Shown here one piece after another: positions 38,729 to 49,701 of a stretch of 64,000 nucleotides of DNA. A program made the position numbers and the translations under genes. The stretch comes from Chrysophaeum taylorii (lineage: Eukaryota > Sar > Pelagophyceae > Pelagomonadales > Pelagomonadaceae). The stretch lies in NCBI GenBank assembly GCA_029834535.1, contig JAQMWT010000357.1:1-64000 (forward strand), written 5' to 3'. Position 1 is the stretch's first letter. Each line of letters begins with the position of its first letter. The notes beneath the pieces are model-generated. The model did no database searches, was not told the DNA's origin, and saw only the letters and a program-made list of their open reading frames with translations.

Positions 38729-39586
38729 GGTTTTTCGTCAGTCGACTCTCGCGGAACATGCCCGGAAAACTGAAACGCGCGAGTTTCGATTTTGAAAAAG
38801 GGTGAGGAAAAAAAGGAGAGGCCACCTCAACTGCAATGCTGCCCTCCGCCCCTATATTGTCGGTGGGGCATTGACTAGGAGGCCTTTGACGGGTGCACCG
38901 ATAGCGCGTGTCACGCGTTGCTGAGATGACCGTATGCGCGACAATGGTGACCTCCGCAACTCGCGCTGGGGTATGCACATTTTGTTGGAAGTTCTCGCGC
39001 GTAGAGCCGACCACGGCAGGCTCTACATAATGGCACCACGGCGAGATCAACGTCAGAGACATACCTACTCATTCTACGGTAAGTCCCCAGGCAGCCTGCT
39101 TAAAACGTTACCAAATAACACTAGTGTGATGGCGCGTTTCCCTCGCTAGACCTCCACACTCCTGTTATCACCCCCCTCCACCTCTCTCAAACGAGGAGAT
39201 TTTTTCTCGGAGGGGACCAAGGCCCATCAAACTATAACACCAATCAAGCGTTCGTCGGTATGGCCAGATGCTGCAAGCATGCGGAGTCGAAAGGACGATC
39301 GGCGAGCGAGCCCGAGCCCGAGCCCGAGCCCGAGCGAGCGAGAATTCATTCTGTCTCACAGCAGGCATCGTCATCGCCATCAAAGTGGTAATTCGCAGGT
39401 ATATCCTTCGACGACGAGGACGACGAGTAGCCGCCGACGTTGCAATGATGAAAGTGGAGGCTCCTCTTCTCAAGGTGGACGTCGCCGTCAAGAAGAAGAA
39501 GAAGAAGAAGAAGATGAAGATGAAGAAGCAAGAGCACACCACCGTCTGTTGTTGATGATGATGCCGGGAGCAGACATCGATCGGCG
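38729..39586. other. Intergenic region with hexanucleotide and GAA-type repeats
   Basis: It is flanked by a gene start (SGNH) and a gene stop (ATIC). It holds GAGCCC/CCGAGC hexanucleotide repeats (about 39300-39345) and an AAG-rich run (about 39490-39530). No gene is supported. Confidence 0.55.
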
Positions 39587-41443
39587 TCAATGGTGGAAGA
39601 GGCGGAGGCCGGTCATGGCCATGACGATGCCGAGCTGGTCGCAGGCTTGGATGACAGTGGCGTCTTGGACGGAGCCACCGGCTTGGGCAACGTAGTGGAC
39701 GCCAAACTTGGCGGCGACGTCGATGTTGTCGCGGAAGGGGAAGAATGCGTCCGAGGCAAGGCAGACCCCCTCGAGCGTCTGCATGTGGGCTTGTTTGTCC
39801 TTGAGCGGCATATCAAGCACGGGGTTTGCGAAGAAGGCGTCGAAGGCCTGGCGTTCGTGGGGAGGCATGGCGTCGAGGTCGCCTTCGATATAGCGGACGC
39901 GAGCGTTGACGCGGTCCTGGCGCTTGAGACCGTCCTTGAAGGGGAGCGCGGCAACGGTGGGCGCCTGGCGGAGCCACCAGGTCTGGACCTTGCGCGCCGC
40001 GAGCTTGACGCAGTCGACACGAGACTGTTGGCCGGCGCCGACGCCGACGAGCTGGCCGTCGACTGCGAACGCGACCGAGTTCGACTGCGTGTACTTACAC
40101 GCGATAGACGCGAGGAGGAGGTCGCGTTTTTTGTCATCAGGAATGGTTTTTGTCTGCGTGACAATGTTTTCGAGGTCGGCGAGCGAGAGGTGGCGGTCGT
40201 TGCGGCGCTGGGCGAAGCCGACGCCGTAGACTTCGCGATACTCGACCGTCGACGGCTCGTAGCGCGGGTCCATCTCGACGCAGACAAACTTGCCGCCCTT
40301 TTTGGCGGCGAGGACTTGGAGGGCGTCGGCGTCAAAGCCGGGAGCGATCACGCCGTCCGAAACCTCCTTCTGGAGGACGCGCGCAGTGGCGAGGTCGACG
40401 ACGTCGGAGAGCGCGACGAAGTCGCCAAAGCTGCAGAGAGGGTCTGCCTGTCGCGCGCGGATGTAGGCCGTCGCGAGGGGGGTCAGGTTGTCTGCGTGGA
40501 TGCGTGCCTCGTAGGCATCCATCTCGGCCTCGCTTAGCGGCACGCCGAGCGCCGCGCCCGCGGGGCTGACGTGCTTGAAGGAGGCGGCGGCCGGCAGGCC
40601 GCAAGCTTCGCGCAGCTCGGCGACGAGCTGGTACGCGTTGAGCGCGTCGAGCATGTTGATGTAACCGGGGGCGCCGTTTCGCACCGTGAAGGGGGAGGCA
40701 CTGCCGAGGGGCGCATACAGCGCCGCAGGGAGCTGGTAGGGGTTGCACCCGTACTTGAGGCCGAGCGCCTTGGCTCCGGCGCGGACGATCGCCGAATCGT
40801 CGTAGTCGCCAACCTCGCGGGAGAACCACGAGGCGATCGCGGCGTCGTAGCGCGCCGAGTGGGCGAAGGCCGCCGCAGCGTACTTCTTGCGGAGCGCGTA
40901 GGGCGTGCCGCCCCCGTTTGCCGCGAGCGCGGCCTCGAGCTCTCCGTACTGCTTTGGCGACGTGACGATCGCGACGTGGGCGTGGTTCTTCGCCGATGAC
41001 CGGAGCATGCTCGGCCCGCCAATATCAACGTTTTCCACGCACGTCTCGAACGAAGCTCCCGAGGACACCGTCGCCTCGAAGGCGTAGAGGTTCAATACGA
41101 CCAAATCGATGCCGACGATCCCTGCCGCGGCGACGGCCTTTTCGTGCTCTTCGTTCCCCCGCACGTACATGATTCCGCCGTGGACTTTGGGGTGGAGCGT
41201 CTTCACGCGCCCGTCCAGCATCTCGGGAAACCCCGTCACCTCGGAGACTTCCTTGACCGGGATCCCTGCCCCTCGGATCGCGCGCGCCGTTCCCCCCGTC
41301 GACACCAACTCGACCCCGTACGTCGTGTGCAACGTGCCCGCGAGCTCGACGATCCCCGTCTTGTCCGAGACGCTTATGACGGCGCGACGGATCGGGATAA
41401 CGTCCCTCGACAACCCGCTCGTCACGGCGGCGATTGTCTGCAT
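39587..41443 (-). CDS. ATIC: Bifunctional AICAR formyltransferase/IMP cyclohydrolase
   Basis: The product is 618 aa and performs the last two steps of purine synthesis. The N-terminal IMP cyclohydrolase (about 1-200) shows SVSDKTGIVELA, STGGTARAI, DGRVKTLHPKVHGG and NLYAFE. The C-terminal transformylase (about 215-618) shows LKYGCNPYQ, the catalytic Lys-His in SFKHVSPAGAA, CKYTQSNSVAFA and SDAFFPFRDNID. All key motifs are intact and the length fits. There is no evident targeting leader, so it is probably cytosolic. It lies 58 bp downstream of the cyclophilin gene on the same strand. Confidence 0.97.
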   Translation of the reverse strand: MQTIAAVTSGLSRDVIPIRRAVISVSDKTGIVELAGTLHTTYGVELVSTGGTARAIRGAGIPVKEVSEVTGFPEMLDGRVKTLHPKVHGGIMYVRGNEEHEKAVAAAGIVGIDLVVLNLYAFEATVSSGASFETCVENVDIGGPSMLRSSAKNHAHVAIVTSPKQYGELEAALAANGGGTPYALRKKYAAAAFAHSARYDAAIASWFSREVGDYDDSAIVRAGAKALGLKYGCNPYQLPAALYAPLGSASPFTVRNGAPGYINMLDALNAYQLVAELREACGLPAAASFKHVSPAGAALGVPLSEAEMDAYEARIHADNLTPLATAYIRARQADPLCSFGDFVALSDVVDLATARVLQKEVSDGVIAPGFDADALQVLAAKKGGKFVCVEMDPRYEPSTVEYREVYGVGFAQRRNDRHLSLADLENIVTQTKTIPDDKKRDLLLASIACKYTQSNSVAFAVDGQLVGVGAGQQSRVDCVKLAARKVQTWWLRQAPTVAALPFKDGLKRQDRVNARVRYIEGDLDAMPPHERQAFDAFFANPVLDMPLKDKQAHMQTLEGVCLASDAFFPFRDNIDVAAKFGVHYVAQAGGSVQDATVIQACDQLGIVMAMTGLRLFHH

Positions 41444-41501
41444 CGCTGCTGCAATGCAACTTGCGAAGAAGCACCCACTACTACACTACCGAACAGTAGA
41501 C

Positions 41502-42053
41502 CTAAAGCTCCCCGCACTGCGAAATGAGGACGGGGAGCTTGGGTTTGCTGTCTGCCTCTGTCGGGACGTGCTCGATTTTGTGGACCACCATCATCGACGT
41601 CGCGTCGAGGACTTTGCCAAAGACGACGTGCTTGCCGTCGAGCCACCGCGTCTCGGCGAGGGTGATAAAAAACTGGGAGCCGTTCGAGTCGGGCCCCGAG
41701 TTGGCCATCGACAGGAAGCCCGGCCCCGAGTGTCGCAGCGTGAAGTTTTCGTCTTCAAAGGATTCGCCGTAAATCGAAATGCATCCCGTGCCGTCGCCCT
41801 TGATGATATCCCCCCCCTGGATCATGAACTCCTTGATCACCCGGTGAAACGGCGTTTTCAGATAGCCCGCGGGTTGCGAACCTCGCGTGAACTCGCCCGT
41901 GCACATCTGCCGGAAATTCTCCGCCGTCTTGGGTGCCACGTCGGCGAAGAGTTCGAACCGGATGCGACCGGAGGGGACACCACCGATCGTGATGTCGAAA
42001 AACACGACGGGGTTCCCCCGCGCAATCGCCTCGGTCACAACGCTATCCTGCAT
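41502..42053 (-). CDS. PPIH: Cyclophilin-type peptidyl-prolyl isomerase, cyclophilin H-like
   Basis: The product is 183 aa, a single cyclophilin domain. It shows [12 protein letters not shown], the catalytic Arg in [31 protein letters not shown] and the cyclosporin-contact Trp in [13 protein letters not shown]. The N-terminal extension and overall wording are closest to cyclophilin H, a U4/U6 snRNP component, but a cytosolic cyclophilin A role cannot be excluded. No signal peptide is present. Confidence 0.93.
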   Translation of the reverse strand: MQDSVVTEAIARGNPVVFFDITIGGVPSGRIRFELFADVAPKTAENFRQMCTGEFTRGSQPAGYLKTPFHRVIKEFMIQGGDIIKGDGTGCISIYGESFEDENFTLRHSGPGFLSMANSGPDSNGSQFFITLAETRWLDGKHVVFGKVLDATSMMVVHKIEHVPTEADSKPKLPVLISQCGEL

Positions 42054-42068
42054 ATGTACCGGTTATTA

Positions 42069-44990
42069 ATACAGCGTTGGGAATTCACTTCTGCAAGTGA
42101 ACGCGAACCACTTCACCAGCCACGCAATATTGGTGAAGTGATTTGAAGTGAACACGTCACCCTACGTGGCCATCGTGAACCTTTGTGAAGTGAACGCCAC
42201 TTCTTTTTTTTTTTTTTAACACCAGCCCCGATCCCTGCCGTGCCCCTTCTTTTCCGCCCCCCCCGCGCGCTATTGCCTAGGTCTGGTGCTCTTAGATTCA
42301 TTCGCGTTTCGGGACGAAGGAGGAGTTACCGTGGATGGGGTTCAGTGTTTCCTACTTTAGGCGATGTGAACGACCTCGGTATCCTCGTCTGGTTCTTCCT
42401 CATCAACCTCCATCACCAAAGAGCCTCGGGGATGGTGCTCTCGGCGTTTTTGAAAAACTCGGTCTCGTGTCCGAGGTCGCTGTACTTAATCCGGGCCGCC
42501 GCAATGAAATTCTTCTTCATGCGCAGTAGGGCAACTTTGTCCGTCTCGTCCGCGCCGAGCATCGTGTTTCCCTCGGTCAGGACAAGTCTTCCAATGCCCA
42601 GGCAGCGCTCACAGTAGCTCTGCGCGCCATGTGTACCAATTGAACCCCTGGAGGCTCTCGCCATGTCCGGAAGGAACCCGTACTGCTACTTGGTGAGCGG
42701 CCGATACAGCTTTCCAACGTCGAGCACAGCCAGATCTGTGAAGCCGACTTCATCCTTCTTCTCAAGTTCAGGATAATGCTCTTTCCAGTTGAGCGATCTC
42801 GAGAGCCTGATCCATTGAGTGAAGCCCTGTTCAAACTCCACATTGAAATCGGGCATCTGGTTCTCAGGCATAGCAAAAGAAGGCACGTCGCGACTAATGT
42901 CGTCGTCCCAAGCGTTGGGTGCGCCGAGTGCCGCCAAGAGGCTGCGGACGGGCGCAGGTTCGGAGGGCGGCGCAGACTCGGACGAAGTCTTTGCGTTTTC
43001 GTGGTGGAATGCAGTCCGTGCGTAAATCATATTTAATTCCTTGAGCAACTTCTTGGCCCGAGCTTTCTGATTGGACGACAGGTGCCTGCAGCAGTTGATA
43101 GTCCGAAAGTCAAGAAGGAAGGCAATCAACACGCGATCGTTGAATTCGTAGTTGAAGTGACGCACGTAGTTTTCATTATTCCCACAACACTGACGCTCAC
43201 ATTCGAGTGTAGCCCGCTCAAGACAGGTTTTTGCCGGTCTCGCTGAGATCGTCAACATCGAGACAGTCTTACGTGGCATGGATTTCGCAGTTATGTTTGG
43301 GAGATCAATGAATTCTAGCGTCCCAGCTCGCAGAGACTCGATCATGTTGTGCCTGATCAATGCGGCACACGCCCCCAGGTGTAAGTGTTCATGTTGCACG
43401 AAAACAACGGGGTCATCCGTTATAGCAAAAATCGCCTCGAATTTAGCCAACGCCACCCATTGCTCATCACTGATTGTCCAGGGGAGTCCAATGTTGGTAG
43501 CCGTGTACAGTTAAAGCACGTGGTGCATACGCAGCAAGGAACGAACAAGTTGCTATCGCGCCCGGAACCTCGTCTTATTGAGGTCGAGCTTGAGCTTCGG
43601 CGATTTATTTCCCCGGCTATCATAGCAAAAGCGCATGCAGATCCTTCAAACGTGTGCCGTAAGAAAAGCACTTGGCTCCATCGTGGGCACTGTTCAGCAG
43701 CTCCTGGCGAGCTGGGAATAGATTGATCACCTGCTTGCGTCTGGATCGTGTCAAGTCGCCACATGCCGCAGCCGAGATTTTTGAGATATCATGCATGTCA
43801 CACACGCTTCGACCTCAACAAAATTTCTTCGGCGACGCCGATTGCAGCCCGGTCTTGAACAATGGTTGCGGCCGCCAAATCGATATCGATTCTCGGGAGC
43901 TTCGCGACCACAGAACGGAGCAGAGAAGCCGTGCCGGAATCGGTTTCGTCGTCAGCTGGAACAAGGCCCACGCACACCGTCTCAACGCCACTCCAATCGG
44001 GCCAGATGAAGGATAGGCCAATGACCTGTCGCTTGAACTTATCCTTGAGTGTCCCGCCGTCGTGCAGCACCTGGGCGAATGGATTGCCGAAAGCCGCCGC
44101 TTCATAACACTCCGTAACGACGTGCTTCAAGATTCGAACAACAAAACAACGATATTCAGCGTCCACCCATTCAAACGGCGCCTTTCGAGTCATGAACGGG
44201 CACTTGCCTTTCCCGCCACCACCGCGGTAATACGCCTCAATTAGGTTGCGATGATTGTCGTCGTCAACTGTGCGCTTGGAAAAAATCCGCTGCGACGTGT
44301 ACACGTAGTGCCGAGCCGAGAACGCCATCTGGGAAGAGTGCTTTCCCTGGCTGGGCATGGCCATGAAGTATCTCGCAATATCCGATTTACCCTTCGAGGC
44401 TGCCACAACGCCCACGGCCGTCATAACGCCCTCCTTTTCTTGGCTGTCTTCTGTTTCTTGGTGAGCTGTTGACGCCCCAGCTCGTCGAATCCTCCTCCGG
44501 ATGCGCAGCCTTGAAGTGGGCCCCAAGAGGGCTTGGTCGTCTGCCTCGTGCCTTTCTTGAAGTCTCTCGTCACCTTCAGGCGCTCCCAGCACCGGATACA
44601 CACGTGCGTCGCCTTCCCACTGACGCGGCCAGGATGATTTTCCTTCAGTCGACGCACGCAGTCCCACATCTTGGAAAAACCTGGTTGATCGTCCACTTTT
44701 GCCGGGTGTGCTCCACGTCACAACATCGACGTCGCAATCGGCTCGTTCTTGTGAACTTCCTCCTTCTGTTCCGCGTTTAAATTCTTCCTCATCATCAACT
44801 TTATCCTCCACCTCCAGGTAGCGCGGCTCGACTTCGCTCATCAGACTTGGCCGTCGTCAGCCAAAGTGAATGAACGTGAAGTGAACATTGGACTTCGGAC
44901 GAAAATTTTCGGTGAAGTGAATTGAATTGAAGTGAACAAAATTCAGTGAACCTAGTGTGGAGTGACCCCATTGAATTAATTCCAAACGCT
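42069..44990 (-). mobile_element. Decayed hAT-family DNA transposon
   Basis: The ends carry inverted repeats: AGCGTTGGGAATT from 42073 and its near-complement AATTCCAAACGCT ending at 44990. Both junctions show the 8-bp direct repeat GGTTATTA (42061-42068 and 44991-44998), the target-duplication size of hAT elements; the exact ends are uncertain by a few bases. Subterminal GTGAAGTGAAC-like repeats crowd both ends (42080-42200, 44865-44960). The interior is transposase on the minus strand, broken over several frames: BED finger near 44690-44450, middle parts at 44450-43798 and 43456-42686, and a hAT dimerisation domain near 42620-42500. Confidence 0.82.
42413..44841 (-). pseudogene. hAT transposase, frameshifted
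   Basis: Pieces in different frames line up as one transposase. MSEVEPRYLEVEDK (from 44841) is a possible start. A BED zinc finger lies in a second frame (MWDCVRRLKENHP, then HVCIRCWERLK, 44680-44540). The main frame resumes as KGKSDIARYFMAM down to TGA/TAG near 43798. A further 256-codon frame covers 43456-42686. The hAT dimerisation motif CERCLGIGRLVLTEGNTMLG (about 42610-42550) closes it. Several frame changes are needed; I saw no convincing introns, so it is probably dead. Confidence 0.75.
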
Positions 44991-45497
44991 GGTTATTATT
45001 AGGGATCCGTCAAGTTTGGTCAAAAAGTTTGGTGAATTTCTTTCATGTTTGCTCGATTTTGATGTATGATTAAGGAAAAACTCACATGTGTGGTCACTTT
45101 CCATAGAAGTTAGGTCAGTTAAGTTTGGTCACTTCGAAGTTGCATTAAGTTTGATCAATCAACCTTTCAAGTTTGATTAATTTCCTTGTAAGTTTGGTCA
45201 ACAAGTTTGATCACTACTCCTCAAACTTCCACAGTATTGACCAAACTTCGGCTTTTTAAATCAAACTTAAGGAGGCTTTTTAAGGGGGCGCGTGAGCGCT
45301 TTTGGTGCGAACATGCTTTAAAAACGAGAGCTAGGTGCTGCAGCTACGCAGAATCTACCGTGGCGTTACACGCGCGGCATGGACACCCCCCCATGACCGC
45401 CTTAGAAGGAGGTCCGTCCTAAGACAGCACGGCGATACGCAAGGAGAGCGGGCAGCGACACGCGGCCCCGAGAGCAGATTCCCACGGCTTGGCGTAC

Positions 45498-45886
45498 TTA
45501 AGCTGGGCCCATTCTCATACCTTCCATCGTTCGTAGAAGCCACCCAAACCGCGACTCACCACGGTGGTGTTGCCGTGGTTGTGCGTCATTCTTCAACAAC
45601 AAGCGGACATAGGACACCAGACTTACACGGTCTGCGTGAGACGGATCACCCCATTCTGCATCCCAAAACTCGAGAGGGAGCGCGTCTTTGATAATCGACT
45701 CGGGGTTGAGAACGCGAAACTCGACGACCTCGAGAAACTGCGCGAGCAACGCCCCTCGAGCACCCAAAGATTGTAGTCCCACACTTGTGCGGGACCGTAC
45801 AGGACCACGTTCAGGAGTTCCTCACCGTCGCGTACCCGACCCGGAGTTAGCTGTCCAGCTTGATCATGGGACGGCAACGCGAGCAC
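45498..45886 (-). pseudogene. Unrecognised broken reading frames inside the AT-rich-ended element
   Basis: Two overlapping minus-strand frames look protein-like (ELLNVVLYGPAQVWDYNLW, then VLNPESIIKDALPLEFWDAE) but are joined by a frame change near 45720. The LPLEFW stretch faintly recalls Copia integrases; that is too weak to name. Confidence 0.3.
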
Positions 45887-46443
45887 GTGCCGTTACGCCA
45901 GCATAAACAACTCGCACGACCGTAAGAGAACACCTCCTTATCCTCCTCCTCCTCGCGCATCTCGACAACCCCGCCCTGCCGCAAGATCTCCCCGGAGCTG
46001 CTGCTGCACCGTCGAGCACTGTACGAGAAAGTCGGCAAATACAAGCTGCGGCGCGAAGGGATGTCAAGACGTCGACAGCCTCGTTCCGGAAGATCGCCGA
46101 CACCACCCCTGTAATTCTAACCCTGTCATCCAGTACGAGTCTAAAATATGACAAGTTTGATGTGATTGTTCGAAATTTGATCACACCAAATTGAATGCCT
46201 CCAAGTTTGACCATACACACGCATCAACATGCGAACACTCGCAGAACAACATATACAAACAAGGCCTGCGCAAGACAACGCTGATACCACGCTGTTTCGT
46301 CGCCCAAGATTATTCGGATGCGCCTTATTAGTTCGATGTTTATGACAGACTACAGCGAACGATCCCGGTTCGTCATCTCGTGCCTTTAGCGGATGACATT
46401 GTTGCAGATGTCTATCAAACGCATATGCCGAGAAGAGCCGCCT

Positions 46444-46735
46444 GACTGACTAACTAACTAACTTCAGACCTCTCCCGAGCATGGGAGCCAGGCCGGACCG
46501 GCAGGAGCCGGTACGGAATCACGGAGGAAAATCACGCAGTTGGGGCAGAGGCGAGGGACGAGGACGGACTTGTTGATGGCGGACCGCCACTGCGCCGTCT
46601 TGTGCGAGGTCGTGCAAAAGCGTCGCAGGCCGCGGACGTGTTGGTCCACGAACAATCGACCTGTCCGTCGCGCTCTGCCCAACCGAGCGAACCCCATCCC
46701 AACACGGACTTTCCGGGTGCTAACCGGCCAGCGAG
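46444..46735 (-). mobile_element. 5'-truncated LINE fragment, second copy
   Basis: About 290 bp are nearly identical to 25740-26020 in the same orientation. It too ends in a TTAG run on the minus strand (about 46444-46463), and breaks off abruptly near 46735, as 5'-truncated LINE insertions do. Confidence 0.7.
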
Positions 46736-47917
46736 CCGCCTGACTTGCCCTCCATAGAGCCCTTGATGAGGACCGACACGGCCTCGCAGAAGTGCTTCGC
46801 GCGATAGCTGGATCTTTGTCGGCAAGAAGGTTCGGAGCAGGTGTGCCTTTTAGCACACGCGACGGTATTTTCTACTTGCACATCACAACGAGCAGCACGC
46901 ACATAAACGCTGCATCTTGCATATAGCACTTGAACGACAGCGCTGTCGCGCTGTAGACCATGTTGTACACGCCGTCAACTTGCCGCCCGTGTGGAACATC
47001 ATCTGCTGCAAGTCGGCCTCGAGAACACACCTGCTGAACTTGGCATCTTGGTCAGATCGAGTAAAGTGGAGCCTCGTATTTGCGCGCTCTGAGCTGCGAC
47101 AGCGTACTCGGCGATCTCTCGTAGTCGTTTACCTTCGTCTGGGCACGCGACTTCTTGTTTTCTTTCTCGGCGTCGTGGTCAACCGACGTCGGCGTGTTAC
47201 CACCACGCTCCCGCTCGACCTGAGCGAAGCCCGCATCGATACCGTGTTCGTTTCGAAGTCGAAGGACGATCCGGAGTCACAGCGCGACGTGCAGAACCGC
47301 TGAAAGCTTGATCACGGCGGGCCTTGTTTTGTCATCGAACCGTATGTTTGCTCTCTGAGAGTACAAGTTTAGTCAACCAAGAGACGGATTGACCAAACTT
47401 AAGTGACCAAACTTGTTGAAGGTTTACGGTGACCAAACTTATATGGTGGTTGGAAACTTGACTTTTCCCTTATTATTATACAAGAAGGCACGAATTTCTG
47501 GAACGGGTGCAACGGAACTTGAGTTGCCTTCTGTCGGGTCTTTCTTTACCTCACCAGCACGATGGCTTCGGGTCTGGTAAATTAGTATCTCATTCGTCAT
47601 CACAGTTCTTCTTGTGTTGCAGATATTACCTCGACGACGATGGCATTTAAGGATGCGCCGCGTGGGAGTCGCGAATCCCTGAAAAAAGCACACGCGGCAG
47701 GTGCGGACCATCCCACCTGTTGGCGATAGATAGATATTGTTTCGGACTGTGCCCCAGTCGGTGGTGCAGCAACAACATCCTGCAGGTGCCGCAAGGGACC
47801 AGCCTAGCCTGGAGGCCGTCGAGTCGTCGTCGCAGCGGATAGGCCACGGGCATAAACGAACAGCGTTGTTGGTGTTTGTCCTCCTCCTCTGATCATCGTA
47901 CGGGGGGGATGACTCAG
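46736..47917. other. Region with no supported gene
   Basis: It covers the right part of the AT-rich-ended element and about 450 bp before the sugar transporter. Frames of up to 176 codons exist but show no recognisable protein. An upstream exon of the transporter should lie in its right part but could not be placed. Confidence 0.4.
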
Positions 47918-49051
47918 GCCTCTCGAGAAGAAGCTGGAGCCCGCGCCGCGGTCGAAGAACGTACGTCAAAAGGTTGCGCGCCGTGATCCTCCTGTTCGCA
48001 GGCTGGCGTCTCGACGACGACCAAGACGCTGCTGCTGCTGGCGCTCGTGTTCCAGAACGCGACGCTCAACATCGCGGCTCGACGGTCGCGCGTCGCCGCC
48101 GCCGAAGAAGAAGAAAGATCCGGTTGTGGCCTCCGAAACACGACGGTCGTCGTCACGATCGAATCTGTTAAGATCTTGATGGCGTTCCTGCTGTTCGCGC
48201 TCGAGCGCAAGCACGAGCACGGTGTGTTTGGAGGATAATCCACGACTTTTTGAAAACCTCCAGGCCTGAGCGTATTCGGGACGATACGCGCCGTCGCGCG
48301 GATCACGAGCCAACACCGTTTCGAGAGCGCGAAGATTCTCGTGCCGGCGTGCCTGTACGTGTGCCAGAACAACCTCCTGCTCGTCGCGGCCGACAACCTC
48401 GAGGGACCGGTTCTCGCGCTCTTCGGCCAGATAAAGATCCTGGCGACCGCGCTATTCAGCGTCGTGCTCCTCCGACGTACCCTCGGGTGCCGTCGCTGGG
48501 TCTCCCTCTTCGTTTTGACGGGCTCGATCGCGACCGTCCAGCTCTCTCAGATGCGGCAGACGTCTGGCGACGAGGGCTCGAAGAATCTCGTCCTCGGACT
48601 CTGCGTTACCGCCATCATCTCCACCATCTCTGGATTCTCGGGCGTCTACTTTGAGCTCGTCCTCAAGGCCTCCCCTATCTCTGTCTGGGTTCGGAACATT
48701 CACCTCGCGACGATCTCGACGTTGATCGCGCTCGCCGCTGTCTACTCCAACGACCTCGCCGCCGTCAAAGAGTGCGGCTTCTTCGCGGGCTACAACAACG
48801 TCGTCGCCGCCTACGTCGCCGTCCAAGCGGGGGGCGGCCTCCTCATCGCCGCGGTCATCAAGTACGCCGACAACATCCTAAAAGCCTTTGCGACCTCCGT
48901 CGCCATCATCGTCGTCTCCGCGGTCTCTGCCCTTTTCTACTCGTTCCATCTCACTCGACTCTTCTTCGTTGGCACCTTCGGCGTCATCTACGCCGTCTTC
49001 CTCTATGGCGACCTACTCAAGGATCTCCCGCTCTGCAGGCGACTCCCGTGA
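47918..49051 (+). CDS. Nucleotide-sugar transporter, SLC35A-like, first exon not located
   Basis: Supported exons are 47918-47960, 48002-48221 and 48264-49051, with introns of 41 nt (47961-48001, GTACGT to TTCGCAG) and 42 nt (48222-48263). Splicing gives KLEPAPRSKN-AGVSTTTKTLLLLA and then FALERKHEH-GLSVFGTIRA in frame. CMP-sialate/UDP-galactose transporter motifs follow: VCQNNLLLVAADNLEGPV, QIKILATALFSV, GFSGVYFELVLK and YADNILKAFATSVAII. About ten hydrophobic segments are present. No ATG fits the first exon's frame; the ATG at 47909 is in another frame, so an upstream exon is needed. A GTGAGT overlaps the stop and a TGTGCAG lies at about 49109, so an alternative C-terminus is possible. Confidence 0.82.
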
Positions 49052-49701
49052 GTTTCTTCCTCTGTTGTTCCGGAAATATATCATTGCTTCCTTCCTTCCT
49101 TCCTTCCTGTGCAGGTCATGCATTGGAGGTGCGCGCGCCCGCTTTTTCTTTTGTCTCTCTTCTCGTTGTCTGCTGTGTTGTCGTCGTCGTCGTCGTCGTC
49201 GTCGAGAAAAGGAGGAATGAATAATCAGCGGCGGCGGCGGCGGCTGTACATCCATCCACCCATCCAGCCACCTTCTCTGCAGGCCTCGCATAACACGTCC
49301 GCACGCCTATCAGGTGCGTCGCCAACAGGGCCCCCGCCTCGTTTTTTTTTTGTCGAACGAGCGGCGCTTCGCTTCGCTTCGCTTCGCTTCGCTTCCTGTG
49401 CTTTATCGTCATCATCATTTCCTAGACGTAGTATGTCGTCGTCGCCTCCGATCCGACCCCCTCCTCGCAGGTCGCGGCGGCAAGAGCAGTGTCTAGGAAG
49501 GAGTATCGACCAATCAGCCGGGTAATTATCTCGCCTTCTCACTCAAGTGCGACGGAGGGCTCCGTCCACCTTGCGTCTTTCTTCTTCGACATCTCAGTAG
49601 TGTGTCCCCCCTCCACGCGGGTTGCGGAAAGAAGAAGATCGCGGTGCGATTCAATTTGGCGTTGTTGTTGTCGGTCGAGAGAAGCTTAAATTGATTGCGA
49701 G
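49052..49701. other. Intergenic region with simple repeats
   Basis: It holds a CCTT run followed by TGTGCAG (about 49087-49115), a GTC run (about 49182-49204), GGC repeats and a GCTTC pentanucleotide run (about 49366-49393). No gene is supported. Confidence 0.55.

Larger units (their letters stand above)
45009..47461. mobile_element. Putative DNA transposon with AT-rich ends and AAGTTTGGTCA arrays
   Basis: The left end (45009-45270) and right end (47360-47461) are AT-rich in a GC-rich genome. Each carries repeated AAGTTTGGTCA-like 11-mers, pointing in opposite directions at the two ends. The outermost GTCAAGTTT at 45009 is matched by its complement AAACTTGAC at 47453-47461. More copies lie at about 46140-46215. 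The GC-rich interior has no recognised transposase and includes a LINE fragment. Family and boundaries are unsure; two adjacent or nested elements are possible. Confidence 0.5.

Noticed and set aside
47909-47960. ATG at 47909 as start of the sugar transporter
   Set aside because: Its frame does not join the transporter frame through the 41-nt intron; a different frame of the exon does.
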